Positions 50,132 to 63,560 of a stretch of DNA of 64,000 nucleotides are shown in pieces. Numbering within the stretch: the first letter of the stretch is position 1; each line of letters opens with the position of its first letter. The notes under the pieces were generated by a model. The model saw only the letters and a program-made list of their open reading frames with translations, was not told the DNA's origin and searched no databases. This DNA is from Acephala macrosclerotiorum (taxonomy: Eukaryota; Ascomycota; Leotiomycetes; Helotiales; Mollisiaceae): positions 26,733 through 90,732 of the forward strand of contig MU119257.1 of assembly GCA_014904845.1 (NCBI GenBank), written 5' to 3'. The position numbers were made by a program, and so were the translations under genes.

Positions 50132-51148
50132 TGTGAATGTTTGTTCTGGCTCGAGGTGCCTTCGAGGACTCGGAGGTTGGAGGGGAAAAGTTGTGTGGGG
50201 CAGCGGGCGCTAGCGGGGTGCCTTCCAGCCCCCTTTTCTCATCTCGTACAGTAACATTGTGAACGAAACTTCGTCGAACATTATAAATCTTCGTTGACTT
50301 TAGTTTCTTAGTATTTGTGATTAACTTCACTTTGAAGTGAGGATGTAGACTTCAACCATATGCCAAGCGGCGTCGAGTGCTTACTGTGCTCCTACCGTGT
50401 TCGTGGAAGCTCATGACCAGTGTTCATTGCTCAGGGATATTTCTCTTCCTTACTCACCGAGTCACCATGCCATTATCGATCTTAGTCCCAAGAAGGAATG
50501 AAAATGCTCAAGTGACCTCTTTACCTAGCCTTACCGGACTGATGGTATCGGTTGGGTGTTGTGCTTCTCGGCCTTGCAGGAGCTCAGCCTCCTCATCTCT
50601 CTTAGCCCTCCATTGCAGCTGAACCTCCAACATATGTTCTCGTCTTGCGACTCTAGCCTGATGAGCAAAAGCTTGCAACTTCGTACTTCGTCAATTTACT
50701 CTAATCCCATCCTTGTTGTATGCGATAATTACTTTTAAGTTCAGATCATTGTCTCGAGCGATGCCTGAGATCTTTCCAAGCCTCAAGAGAGGTCGCGAGC
50801 CTGATTTCCATCCAGTCTTGTCAAAATCCGCCAATCCATCTCTGAGGCTCGGCCTGGGAAACAAATCGTCAAATACAAGAAGCATGGGTCATGTTTGGTC
50901 CTCAAGGGTGCAGACGAGTAGGCACGAGGATGAGGATGAAGAAATGACCGATGCACCACCAAGTCTGAAGTCCCCATTCCCAACCTGGCGTCATCTCTGA
51001 CAAAGTACCAGTCTTGACTAATAATTATATACACAATTCTTTGCCGCGCCCAACTACGAGCCAGTCTCCAATAGCACTTCAAAAGCCTCTGTCGCGATTC
51101 CGATCAGCATTTAGTGGTCCAACGACATCTTCAGAACAAAGACCCAAC
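50132..51148. other. Intergenic region, possible upstream exon of the calmodulin-like gene
   Basis: About 1 kb. A frame with ATG 50761 (to 50998) encodes 79 acidic and basic, non-repetitive residues ending in TGA just before the calmodulin-like reading frame opens. It could be an upstream exon if spliced (for example 50990-51074), but the donor would be weak and I do not annotate it. Confidence 0.45.
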
Positions 51149-52085
51149 ATGTTCATGGCATACACAATTTCAGAAGACGTATCTGGCGATCATATGAACA
51201 GGATGCTTTCTCGGATTATGGAACCCAAGCGCCGCTCGGTAGCAGTGAGGTTGAGGATTGCTGGCCTTCAAAGTCGTCGCTCTCAGCAAAGGCTGCTGCC
51301 AGCATCGATGCCTGTTGCAGAACCAACTGTGGTTGATAATAGTGCTCAGACACAGGAGACTGGGGTTGGTGTTGATAACAGCGCGCAGACTCTTATACCA
51401 AAATCATCAGGCCGCGGTGCAGATTTTCTGACCGAAGAACAAGTTTCAGAGTTCAAAGAAGCATTCTCACTTTTTGTAAGTCCTGCCAGTCGACGGACAT
51501 TGATTGATACTGATGAACGACCTTTAGGATTCCGATGGAGATGGTAAAGCATTCCCCTCCAAGGGCTACAATAAATTACCCACAGCGACTAACCTTAGAT
51601 AGGAATCATTTCAGCCAGGGAACTAGGGACCGTCATGAGATCACTTGGTCAGAATCTGAGTGACACCGAGCTCTAGGATATGATAAATGAAGTGGATGCA
51701 GACGGTGCAGGCGCTATCGACTTTCCAGGTACAACAATGTCCCAGCGTTCCGTAGTTATTTTCTGCCATACTAACTCTCTGCAGAATTCCTAACCATGAT
51801 GGCACGCAAGACGAAGGACACAGACAGCGAGGAAGAAATCAGAGAAGCCTTCAAAGTATTCGACCGAGACGCCAAGGGATCCATAAGCGCCGCAGAACTT
51901 CGTCACGTCTTGACGTCTATTGGAGAAAAGCTAACAGATGATGAAGTCGACGAAATGATTAGGGAAGCTGACGAAGATGGGGACGGTAGGATTGACTGTA
52001 AGTTGGATTATATTAGTTTCTATGCGAGCTAGAGTGCTGACTGGCAATAGATAACGAATTTGTACAGTTGATGATGCAGAAGTAA
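51149..52085 (+). pseudogene. Calmodulin-like gene interrupted by an in-frame TAG
   Basis: Calmodulin homologue with an N-terminal extension of about 92 residues. Exons: 51149-51475, 51528-51543, 51603-51728, 51785-51997 and 52051-52085; all introns are GT-AG, and frame is kept throughout. EF-hand 1 (DSDGDG) and 4 (DEDGDG) have canonical loops; loops 2 (DADGAG) and 3 (DRDAKG) have unusual fifth positions. At 51674-51676 the codon expected to be Gln (ELQDMINEVDAD in calmodulin) is TAG, one C-to-T change from CAG. Everything downstream is open and highly calmodulin-like, including the FVQLMMQK end. The extension contains a basic segment and a duplicated VDNSAQT. It is either a recent pseudogene, a truncated two-helix protein, or a gene rescued by RNA editing or readthrough. 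The true calmodulin gene must lie elsewhere. Confidence 0.88.
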
Positions 52086-52455
52086 TATCAGTCCTAGGAA
52101 ATCATTCAATTTTTTCTGTTCATCTTCCCTTCGAGGACTTTAGCCTTAGTGTTACATTTTGAATGGAGTAGCCATACAATTTCCAGACGATCAGAGGGTT
52201 CCCCTTTTAAATCGAGTAAGATGCTTCTGAGCTGTTCGCTGAAGAGCAAATCTAAAAGGAGCTTAATCAAACTTTCGTCTCGAAAGTCTCGAAAGTCTCT
52301 AATACAGTGACGGACTTTCGCGAATGATTTCTGCAGCCTCCTCAAACCCCGACTCAAATGCTCACACCCATGCATCCCGCTCTATCCAAAAATATTCCAT
52401 CGGTCTCGATGTAAAAAGGCATCCAGAAACGGGACAAGCCTGTGTAAGCATATAC
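52086..52455. terminator. Convergent 3' region with small inverted repeat
   Basis: 370 bp between convergent stop codons. CGAAAGTC occurs twice in tandem (52281 and 52290) and its inverse GACTTTCG lies at 52313-52320, giving a hairpin with 8-bp arms and a 15-nt loop. It may mark shared 3' processing; this is inference only. Confidence 0.35.
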
Positions 52456-54691
52456 TCATGCCCTCAGATTCTGAGACTTCGCAAACTCATCATCAGTATA
52501 CCCACCATGAGCATCATCAATATACTTCTCAAACTCATCCGCAACCTCAAGAACCCTCTGAAAATGCATGTAGTCGAGCGTCTCGCCACGAAAATGCGCC
52601 AATTGCATCGCAGTTTTCACCGTATTCCTAATCTGCCTCCCATTCAGCTTGCTTCGAGAAAGAAGGTCAACCCTTTTACGCAGATCGTCAACCTTGGCTT
52701 TCTCTCTATCCAACGAATTGATGAAGTTCGACCAGATTTCCCAGCGGCCGTCTTGGTCTAGAGCCGGGTAGTGTATTGCGAGCTGAATTCGGGACTTGAA
52801 TGCCTCGTCGAAAATGCCGACACAGTTTGTGGTCAGAATCAGGATACCGTCATAGTATTCTAGGACTCGGAGAAATACAGAAACAAGCGCGTTCCGTTGG
52901 AGGTCAGTCTGCGATCTCTCTTCAAGGAACACATCTGCTTCGTCAAGAAGCACAACGCAACCCCAGATTCTGCCCACGAGGAGAACAGACTCGAGATACT
53001 TTTCTACATCTTCGGGATTAGTACCGATATCGCCGCAGGTGACTCGATAGAGAGGTTTGGCGGTAAGCTCGGCTACTGATTCTGCGGTGAGAGTTTTCCC
53101 TGTACCTGGACCACCGCGGAGGAGCGTGATGAGTCCGTTTCCTTTGCCTTCGATTACGTCGGTTGATGCTGAGGTGGCTACGTGGACAGTGACTAGGGCT
53201 TTGACAAGCTCTTTCTTGGTCGCTTTGAGAACAAGTCGATCGAAAGCTTCTACGTTCCAAGCTATCTCATGGATGTGCTCGATATTGAGATCTCCTGGTG
53301 TTTGTGTTAGTGTCTGAGAAGGAGCTCATGAAGGAAACGACATACTCCACTTCTTATCTTGAAGACCATAGCCTTTGATCGTAGCTGGAAGGAGAAGCGT
53401 AAATGATCCTTCCGGTGCTTCGTCACTTTCCATCACCTCGGGTTCGAGATCGCCTTTCTTTGGTGGCGACTCCGATTCATCCGAGTTCATACGGCGATAC
53501 ATGTCCATGTCAATCATATATCTCGGATATACCTACGCTCGTCAGTAAACATAACGGACAACGAGCAGAAGCACATGCCGTTTGAATGCTATTAGTGTCT
53601 TCCGGTACATTATAACTCATATACCTTCTTTTTCGACAGCTCCATAGCCTCTTTCCTCGATCTCGCAACATCTCTTCAGCACCCGATGTGTCATACCTCA
53701 GCGGAAACATTTCCAATTCTGAAATTGGTAGTACTTTCAAGCCGAAGGGTGGCCAGTCAACCCGAAACGCCATGGCTTTTCTATGGAAGGATCCATCGAA
53801 TCCCCAGCTCATACAACTTAATTCAAGCGAAGACCTGCTTGCTTGAGGCAGCCCCGCGGAGACGTAGGCAAGAAGTTGGCCATCCTTGATGGTGACGACG
53901 ATTTCATCTGGTCCGAAGAGTTTCGAGAGATGCTTCTCCGAGACTAGTCCTTTGGTAAAAAGAGTGTCGGCATCGGCATAATCCTCTCCAAAAGCTTCGT
54001 CTATGTATTTTAAGAGAATATTGACGTGTTGCTGTTGTAAATTACTGGAAAGTTTCAAGACATTGTCCTTGATGAGGCCACGGAAGTGATATAGATGTAG
54101 ATAAGGAGCCTCCAGATGCCAGAAGTCCCTTGTATATATGTTGATTCTCGAGTCCAGCTTCTTCAAATGCTTCAAAGCATCTTTGAGCTCGCTAGAAAGG
54201 ATCGTCATCTCCTCTGACTTGCATGAAGCTGGTGCTGCATCCTCCTTGAGTGTGAAAAGATAAGGCTGCAGAGCTGGAACACCCCGAACTCCGCTAGAAG
54301 AGAGCTTGATTCGTTCGAAAACATCCTTGTTCGTCAGATGTTGATGGTATGCTTCACAGTCATAGCTTTTGTATACCACGATGCTGATATGCTCGTTGTC
54401 TTCAAGGTGCTCTTCAATCTCAAAGATTGGTATAGTGCCCCTCAGAGCGCTGGCTTTGTTGTCATCGGCGAATAGCCTGGGTGGGTCGAGGAAGTAGGCT
54501 GTACGAGCGTGATGATTGTGGTTGGTATTCTGCGTGCACTCTACCTTGTGCACCAACAAAAATTCCGGCTCTACTTCATCAATATGATCCGTGTCAGACT
54601 TCACTCGTTTATTTAGGTGATTCGATCCCTCTCTCGAATCTCCGTTCGAGGCCTCCAACTTCCTCTTCACAGAGGGCCCTGGGGACGACAT
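52456..54691 (-). CDS. AAA+ ATPase with DUF7025-like N-terminal region
   Basis: Predicted 702-aa protein, exons 54691-53609, 53532-53346 and 53294-52456 on the minus strand (introns 76 and 51 nt, GT-AG). Residues 1-60 are Ser/Lys/Asp-rich. Residues about 60-360 match the pattern I associate with DUF7025, the conserved region found N-terminal to fungal AAA ATPases of unknown role (for example the KHLKKLDSRI, YLHLYHFRG and ALFxxG-type segments). A C-terminal AAA+ module has Walker A GGPGTGKT at 484-491, Walker B VVLLDEAD ending at 544, and the sensor-type ILTTNC segment. This is the common filamentous-fungal group with many paralogues. Substrate unknown. The donor of intron 1 (GTACCG) is weak, so that junction is less certain than the rest. 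Confidence 0.88.
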
Positions 54692-55190
54692 AGTTTGGCG
54701 GCCTGTGTATCTCGCTGCAGTTTAGGCTCTCCTTCTTGTGATGTTATTTGCTACCAAATCCGAGTGCGTAAAGCGCGCTTCACGGACATGTAAGTAAGAG
54801 AATGTGTACTGATCGCGGAATAAACTGGTTCTAGATGGCGAGGTTGTACAAGCGGTTGACAGCAACACAACACTTGATTGGCCTAGTTTTGTGTGATACT
54901 ATTCGTAGACCAATGCAAATTAAGCCCGATTAATGGACAAATGGTAGGAAATTTTCGCGAGGCTGTAGAGAAAAATGTTGGGTAGGATGGAATATCTTCA
55001 GCTGAACTTGTGACGGTGATGTCTGAGGCAGCAACGGAGCCTTGCCCATGCAGCCACCAGCAAGTCACACTTTTGGCAATCTGTAGACTGCAGGCGGTTG
55101 AGAGAGTGGTTTAATTGGCTAGAAATTATACAGCCCAACAGTGGTTGACAGAATTATTTACGCACGGACCAAAAACACTAAAATCGTAAA
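54692..55190. other. Promoter side of the AAA+ gene and isochore edge
   Basis: About 500 bp of normal composition upstream of the AAA+ gene, ending abruptly at about 55195 in A+T-rich DNA. No gene seen. Confidence 0.6.
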
Positions 55191-56937
55191 ATCGCGTGTT
55201 TTTAAAAATAATAATAACTTTTTAATTTTTAATTATAGTATTATTAATACGTTTTAATTTTTTACGAATTTTATTTTTTAAATTTTTTATTAATAAAAAA
55301 ATTATAATTCGAAAAAAATATTAATTTTTTAATATTAATTTATAATATTAATATTAAATTAATATAATCGATTTTAAAATTATACGATATTATAAAAAAT
55401 ATAAAATAATATTAAAAAAAATAATAATAAATAATAAAAAATTTAATAAAAAAAATATAATAAAAAAATTTTAAAATTAAAATTAAAATTAAAATTTTTA
55501 AATTAATATATAAAAATTTTTTTTTTTTAAATTTAATTCGAAAATAATTTTATAAAATTTAAATCGAATATTATAATTTATTTATTAAAAAATATTAATT
55601 ATAATAAAAATTAAAAAAATATATTAAAATAAATATTATATAAAAAAATTTAAAATTAAATAATATAATTTAATTTAATTTAATATAATTTATTAAATTT
55701 AATTTTTATATTATAATTTTATAAAATAAATTATTTTTTTAATAAATAATAATAATATTAATTTATTTATTTTAAAATTTTAAATTTATTTTAAAATACG
55801 ATTTTAATAATTTTTTATTTATTATTTTATTTTTTAATAATTAATATATTAATTATATAAAATATTATTATAATTATATATAATTTTTAAAAATTTTAAT
55901 AAATTAAATATAAATATATTAATAATTTCAAATTTTAAATTATTAAAATTATTTAATTTATTATAATTATTAAAATTATTATATTAAATTAAAAATTAAA
56001 ATATATATTTAAAAATAAAAAAAATAAAAAATAAAAAATTGTTTTTTTTTAAAATTTAAAATAAAATATTAATTTCGTATAATTTTTTTAAATAATATTA
56101 TAAAAATAATATTATTAAATTACGCGTTTTAATTATTAAATAAAAATTTTATATTTGTTTTTATAATTTAATTTTAATATAATATTTTAATAAATTATTT
56201 AAATTCGAAAAAAAAAATTTAAATTTAATTAAAATAATATTTTTATATAAATTAATATATTTATTCGTAAATTTAAAATAATTTTAATTACGATTTTATA
56301 TAAATTTTTAAAATAAATATATTTAAAAAATAATATTTATAATAAAAAAAATATTCGAAAATATATATTAAATATTATTTATATTATAAAAATAATAAAT
56401 TTTATATATTTTTTTTAATATTAATTAAAATAATTTTAATTAAAAATTTTATAAAATAAATAATAATAAAAATTTAAATTTAAAAAACAAATAACGTTTT
56501 ATTAAATTTAATAATAATAATAATAAATATAATTTTAAATTTGAAAAATTAAATAATTTTAATTTAATTTTTTCGTATTTTATATAAATTTTTTAATAAA
56601 ATAAATTAATTAATAATAGAAAATTATTATAAAAAATTATTTTATTATTATTAAAATTTAAATTTATATTATTAATATTAATAATAAAATTCGAAAAAAT
56701 TAAAAATAATAAATTTATTTATAAATTAAATTTTTACGAAAATTAATAAAAATTTAATAATAATAATTATAAATTTAAAAAAAATTATTAATATAATAAT
56801 ATATATTAAATTAATAACAATTTTTATAATATTTTTTTATTAAAAAATTAAATTTTAATTTAATATAATTTAAAATTTTAATCGAAAAAAAAATTATTAT
56901 TAATATAATATTAAAAAATATTTTTTTTATTAATTAT

Positions 56938-57545
56938 TTTATTAAAAATATATATATATTAATAATATTATTAATTAATTAATAATAATTTAATTAATTA
57001 TTTTAATTTAAAATTAAATATTTAAATATTTATAATTTATAATATTTATTTAATTTATTATAAATTTTTTAAATAAATTTATTAAATATATATTAAAATA
57101 TTAAATTATAAAATTAAAAACTATTAAATTTTAATATTTTTTATTAAAATATTAATAATTGCTTTTTATTCGATTAATTATTAAAAATATAAATATTATT
57201 TAAAGTTTAATCGTAAAATTAATCGATTTAAATAAAGTTTATACGCGTAAAAATATCGATTTATATACGAATAATTGTATTGTTTATATTAAATAAAAAC
57301 TTAAATTGAAATATTTATTAAAATTAAACGATTTAATTAATTAATATAATTATATAAAAATCGCGTATAATCGTTTACAATTATTTGAAAATTGAAAATT
57401 TTAATATTTTTATTAATTTAAACTTATTTATCAATCGATTATTATTGGACGTCAAAGATTTAAATATGTAATTATTATATAATATACGTTATTAGTAAAT
57501 TATTAATATTATTAATAAGTAATTAATAATAATTTTTTTTTAATA
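56938..57545. repeat. Dispersed repeat, copy B (heavily mutated)
   Basis: Same-strand counterpart of 2280-2965, with most C and G outside CpG converted to T and A. The GCGCT-type pentamer run of copy A is absent here. Shared landmarks include CGATTATTATTG(G/A)CGTCAAAG-like sequence near 57435 and ACGCGT(A) near 57243. Ends are approximate. Confidence 0.7.
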
Positions 57546-58071
57546 AATTTATTTTATTAATATTATTAAAAAAAAATTTATTATAAATACAAAAAAAACT
57601 TTTTATTAAAAATTTAATTATTTAAATATATTTATAAATATTTTTATAATATTAATCGATTTTATTAAAAATCGAAAAAATCAATAAATATAATATTAAT
57701 AATATATAAAAAATTAATAAATATAATAAATAATTTTTATAAGAATTTCGAATAATTTTATAATAAATATATATATATATATAATAATAAAAATTAAATT
57801 TAAAATAAATAATAAATTATATAAAATATATATTGATTTTAATTATTTTTATTTTTTAATTAATAAAAAATAAATATAATTTATATTAAATTTATTATAA
57901 TTTTAAAAATTAATAAATTAATAAAATTTAATAAACGAATTATTTTTATAATATATATATTTAAAATAATTAAAAAATAAAACGTATTTAATAAAATTAA
58001 AATTCGTATATAAATAAATAAAAATTTCGATTTTAAATTTTTTTTAAATAATAAATTTTTATATTTATTTA

Positions 58072-58398
58072 TAATGAATCAATTGTTAAACGTATTATCG
58101 ATTAAAATTATATAATAAAAACTAAGAAATTCGAACGAAATATTATTAATTATTAATTAAATTATTAAATTAATTTATTTGAATTAAATACGAAATTTTT
58201 ATTTATTAAAAAAATTTATTATTTATATAAAACTTTCGTATTTATTAAAATTCTCGTTTATAGAATTCTCAATTAATTTAAAATTTTATTTTTCAAAGTT
58301 TTATTATATAATATAAACTTTGTAATTTTTATTCGTCGAATTTTACTCGTTTTATTTATTTTATAATTTCTATTAATTTTTATATAATTTGTAATATT
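58072..58398. repeat. LTR, left copy
   Basis: Matches 63561-63888 with essentially no length difference. It shares TTCGAACGAAATATTATTAA and TATAGAATTCTCAATTAATT. This copy is the more mutated of the two. The repeat may begin at TGTTA (58084) and end at a mutated TAACA (TAATA), which would fit TG...CA LTR termini, but similarity extends about 12 bp further left. Confidence 0.8.
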
Positions 58399-61300
58399 TT
58401 TTTTTTAATTTAATATCGTTTTAATATTTATTTTTATTAAAATTAAAAATTAAAATTTAATTTTTTTATTATTATTTATAATATTTTCAATTATTTATAC
58501 AAAACGTAAAAAAAAACTAACGTTTATTCTACGTATAAAAAAAATTAATCAATTCGCGATATTTTATTTTTATTATTACAAATAATTTTAACGATATTTT
58601 TTAAACAAAATTAAATTTTTTTATTTTTTTAAATATATTTATATTAAATATTTATATAATTTTTCAAATTTTTACGAATTTATTATACGTAAAATTATTT
58701 ATTAATTCTTTTATTATTTTTAAATTATTATTTTTTTTCGAATTTATTTAATCAAATTTTTTCACTTTTTAATTTTCTATTTTCGAATTCGATTTTTTTA
58801 TACTCGTTAATTTAAATTTTTTTTTTATTTAATTAAATATTTGATTTTATTTTTAACGAATTAATAATTTAATATTTTTTCTATATTATATTTTTTATTA
58901 TTAAAATTCGTAATATTTTTAATAATATTATTTCAAATAAAAATATATAAAATATTAAATATATATTTATATTATTAAATAATTCAAATTCGTAATTAAT
59001 TAATTTTTAAATATTTTTAATTTTTAAATATTTTTAATTTTTAAATATTTTTAATTTTAAATATTTTTAAATTTTTATAATTTAATTTATTTAATAATTT
59101 TTTTATTTTAATATTTTAATAAATTAAATAAATTTTATATTACAATACTTATTATAATATATAATTAATTTAATAATTACAAATTATATGTTTTTTTTAA
59201 ATTTCTCGCGTAGAAATTTGAATTTATTAATTTGAATTTTAATTTCGTATATCGTAAATTTATTTTCGTATAATTCGTAATTATAATTCGCAAAAAAAAA
59301 CAATATTTTCGTACTTTTTATTATTATATTATTATATACAAATCGTATTATAAATAAAAATTTTATTTAATTATTTTATTAATAATTAATATAATATTTC
59401 AAATATATTTTTATTGTTTAATTTAATCGTTTTATTTAATTATTTATTTATAAATAAAAAATCGTTAAAAATTTTCATTTTATTTCAAATAATATTATTA
59501 AAATAATTTAAAATTTCAACGTAAAAAACTCGTTCTTACTCGAAATAATTTCGTTTAATATTTTATAATTTATTATTATTATTCGTAAAAATATATATAT
59601 AAAAATTTTTATTATATATATTTCTAAATATAATATTATATTCGATATTATTAATTGATTTTTTTGAGAATAGTAATTTTACTACGAAATTCTATATAAT
59701 AAATTTTTAAATATCGAAAAATATATACGACGTTTTTAATTGTTTATATAATACTCGATATAAAATTTTATTTTATATACAAATATTGTAAACGTTTATT
59801 ATTTTTATAATTTTTTTATAAAATTTTAAAATATAAATTTTTTTAAATATTTTATTTATTGTTTTTACAATTTTTTAATATTTATAAACTAATAATTCGT
59901 ATTACTTTTTAATAAATTCTATTTATATTTTTATTAAAATATAAAATATTATTATTCGTCGTAAATAGTTTTAAAATTTTTACTAAAAAAAATTTCATAA
60001 AAAAATTTTTATTATAATATTTTTTAATACGTTTTTTCAATGTTTTATTTATTATTTTTAAAATTATTATTATAATTATTTTATTAAATATAAATTTATT
60101 ATTGTATTTTTTTAATATTATTTTCAATATAATTTATTATTTTTAATTATATTTATTTTTTTATTCAATATATTTATTTTTTTATTTTTTATTTTTTTAA
60201 TATAAAAAATCTTAAAATTAAATACTATTAATATTTTTATTTATTATATTTATCGTTAATTAAATTTTTTTATCGTTATAAAAAATATTAAATTTTTATA
60301 ATTTATAAATATTTTTATTTAATATTTCGATTTCTTTAAATAAATTTTTCAAATTTTAAATATTTCAATTATTGTAAATAATTTTTTATCGTATATTTTG
60401 TAATTCAATTCTATTAATAACAATTTTCTCAAATAATATATTATTAATTACTATTTTAATAACAAAATTTAATATATTGATTTTTATTACAATTTTTTTT
60501 TTTTAAATCGAATATCAATAAAAATAATATTCTCGTAAAAACGTTTTTAAATTAATCAAATACTAATTAATATTTTTAATTTTATTTAAATTTTTTTTTT
60601 TTTATTAATTCTATAAAAAATATTATTATTTTTAAATAATTTTTTATAAATTTTTAATAAAAATTTGTAAATTCAAAAAATAATTATATTTTTTTAATAT
60701 TTGTAAATTTTTTTTTATTCAAATATTAATAACATTTTTTTAAAATCTATAAATATTTTTTAAATAAAAATTATATATTTAAAAAACGTAATTTTTTTTT
60801 ATAAAAATAATATTTTTTTAATTTCAATTTCAAACTCGCGATTTTTAACGTTTTTAAAATTTTTATAATATTTTTAATATATTATTTTTTATTTTTTAAA
60901 TACATTAAAATATCGTTTAAATAAATAATATAAATTTTATCAAAATAAAAACGAAAAACGTTATTTATTAGTTTTTAAAACGTTATTAATACATTTATTA
61001 ATTTTTTTTACATAATTAAATACTTGTAATATTCGTATAATATTTCGAATACTATTTTTTATTTTTTATTTTTTTTCATTTTAATAAAATAATATTCTTT
61101 TTTTAAATCGAATTACGTAAATATTTTAATTTCTTATAATCTATTTTATAAATTGTTTATTAATAATAATATATATTGATTTTTAATTATTAAATTATTA
61201 AATTTTTTAAAATTGATATATATTCATTTTATATTATTCGTTTTAAATACAAATAATATCGAATTTTTTATTAAAAAACTCGATTTTTTAATATATTCTT

Positions 61301-63560
61301 TCTTTAAATTCTTATTAATATATTTTTTAAACGTTTTTAAATCGTTTTCTAAAACTCGATACAATAATAAAAATAACGATTTTAATTTTTTTTTCAATAA
61401 TATTTTATAATCTTATTTTTAATATTTAAATAATATTTTTATTTTTAATTTGTTTTTAAACAAATTTTTATAATTATAATATTTTTTTAATATTCGTTTC
61501 AAAAATAAATCTTAAAATACTTAATATTTTAATTCGTTTAAAAAAATTATACAAATTATTTTTTAATTATTTTTTATAGTATTTTGTTTTAATATTTTAT
61601 ACGTCGTATATTTATTAAATTTGATTAATTTTTTAATTTAATTTATAATTAAATTATAATATTTTATTTATAATATTTTTAATATAATAAAATAAAATAT
61701 ATTAATAATATCAAATTATATTATTTCAATATATTTTCAATATATTATTATTTTTTATTTAATAATTTTTACGTTAATTCTTATTTATTATTAATATTTT
61801 ATATTTAAAATTTTTAATTTAAATATTAATTTAATATTTCAATATTATTTTTATAAATATAAAATTTTTTATTATTTTCAAATTAATTATAGTTTTAATT
61901 CAATTTATTTTTATTTATATTATATAAAAAAATTACTTAATATTTATTATAATATACAATTTTCTATATTACTTTTTAAAAATTACGTATTTTCAAATTT
62001 TATAAATTTAATTATCGTATACTAATTTATATATTTATTTTATTTTTAATATAAATTATAATAATTTAATAAACAATTTTTCGTAAAAATTATTAATTTA
62101 AATATTTTATTAAAATTTATACTTTAAAATTTCTATTTTAATTTTATAATAATCTCTTTTAATTAATATTAAAATTAATAACAAATTTTTAATTTTTAAA
62201 ATATATTATATATAATATTTAATTTCGTTTGTTTTTTTCTATTTAATATTTTAATAATTTTAATATATTATTTCGTACAATTTTTTTTATTATATAATAT
62301 TCTCGTATTCATATATTACTATTATCAAATTTATATCAAATTATTATTATCTCTTTATATTACGTATTATATTTATTCGATTTTTGAATATTTTTTCAAT
62401 TAATATAATTTTTTTTCTAATAATTTACTATTTTTTTAATATTAATTATATAACGTATTATTCGTTTTTAAAATCAAATTTTTTATACAAATTTTATATT
62501 TTTTTTATATTATTATTTTCTTATTATTATTTAACGAATTAATTTTATATTTATTTATTATTATATTAATATAATATAAAATTAATTTATTCGTTTAATT
62601 ATTTTTTATTGTTTTTTTTTATTTCTGTTTTTTTAATTTTAATTTCGAATTTTTTAATTTATTTAATTATATTATTTATTATTTTTATTTATTATATATA
62701 TTTAATATAATTTATTGTAATTTTTTTTTATAGTATTAACGTATTTTTTTTCAAATAAATTTTTTTTTATAATATCGTTTTAATTCGTCGAAAAATATCT
62801 TTTTTTAAAAAATTATATCGATTTTCATAAATTATAATTAGTAATTTTTCGATTTTAAATTCTTTTTTCCGTTTTTGTTTTTTTTTAAACTCTAATAAAT
62901 ATTAATTTTTTTTTTAAATATTTTTTCATAAAATCGATTATCGATTTAAATTGTAATATTTATTATTTCTTAAAATATTTTCAATTTATTATATTAAATT
63001 AATTTGTTTTTAATCGAATTCTTAAATTCAATATAAAATTATTGTATAAAAACGTTTTTTCTTTAATTAATTCTATTTACAAATTATTAAAACTCGATAA
63101 TATAAATAAAAAAAAAAAAATTTATTTCAAAATTTGTAATTTTCATTTAACGATTTATTTTTTATTTATATATTTAAATACTTTCGTAATTTTATTTTTA
63201 AATCTATTAAAAATAATAAAAAATTTTATAATTAGTAATTTTTATTAAACAATTTTATTACTATTGAAATAATTTTATTATACAATTTCTATTTAATCGA
63301 AAATTGTTTTTATTAAATATTCTATATATTAAAAAATTTATTTATTTTTAAAACAAAATATATTCTTATTAAACTTAAAATAAAATTGATACTATATAAA
63401 ATAAATACGTAATTTATTTCGAATTTTATCAAACGATTTAAACGTTTTAATTTTATATTATATTTTAATAATATAAATCTCGTAATACTTTTAAATATCA
63501 ATAAAATTATTAATATATTCTAAGAATATTTAATTAATATTACAAAAAACAATACTCAAT

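Noticed and set aside
50761..51000. Separate small gene encoding a 79-aa acidic/basic protein
   Set aside because: No family features. It may be an upstream exon of the calmodulin-like gene, but the required donor is poor, so neither option is annotated.
51630..51674. Removing the TAG in the calmodulin-like gene as part of a cryptic 45-nt intron ending at CTCTAG
   Set aside because: The donor (GTCATG) is poor, the intron would be shorter than the others here, and splicing would delete most of the first helix of EF-hand 2.
8319..55190. tRNA, 5S rRNA or other small RNA genes
   Set aside because: I looked for B-box-like GGTTCGA(A/T)TCC on both strands and for 5S rRNA core sequence and found no convincing match; a covariance-model scan would be needed to exclude them.
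59909..63248. Short open frames in the right A+T block
   Set aside because: Composition-driven frames rich in Ile, Lys, Asn and Phe; no retroelement motif survives well enough to name.
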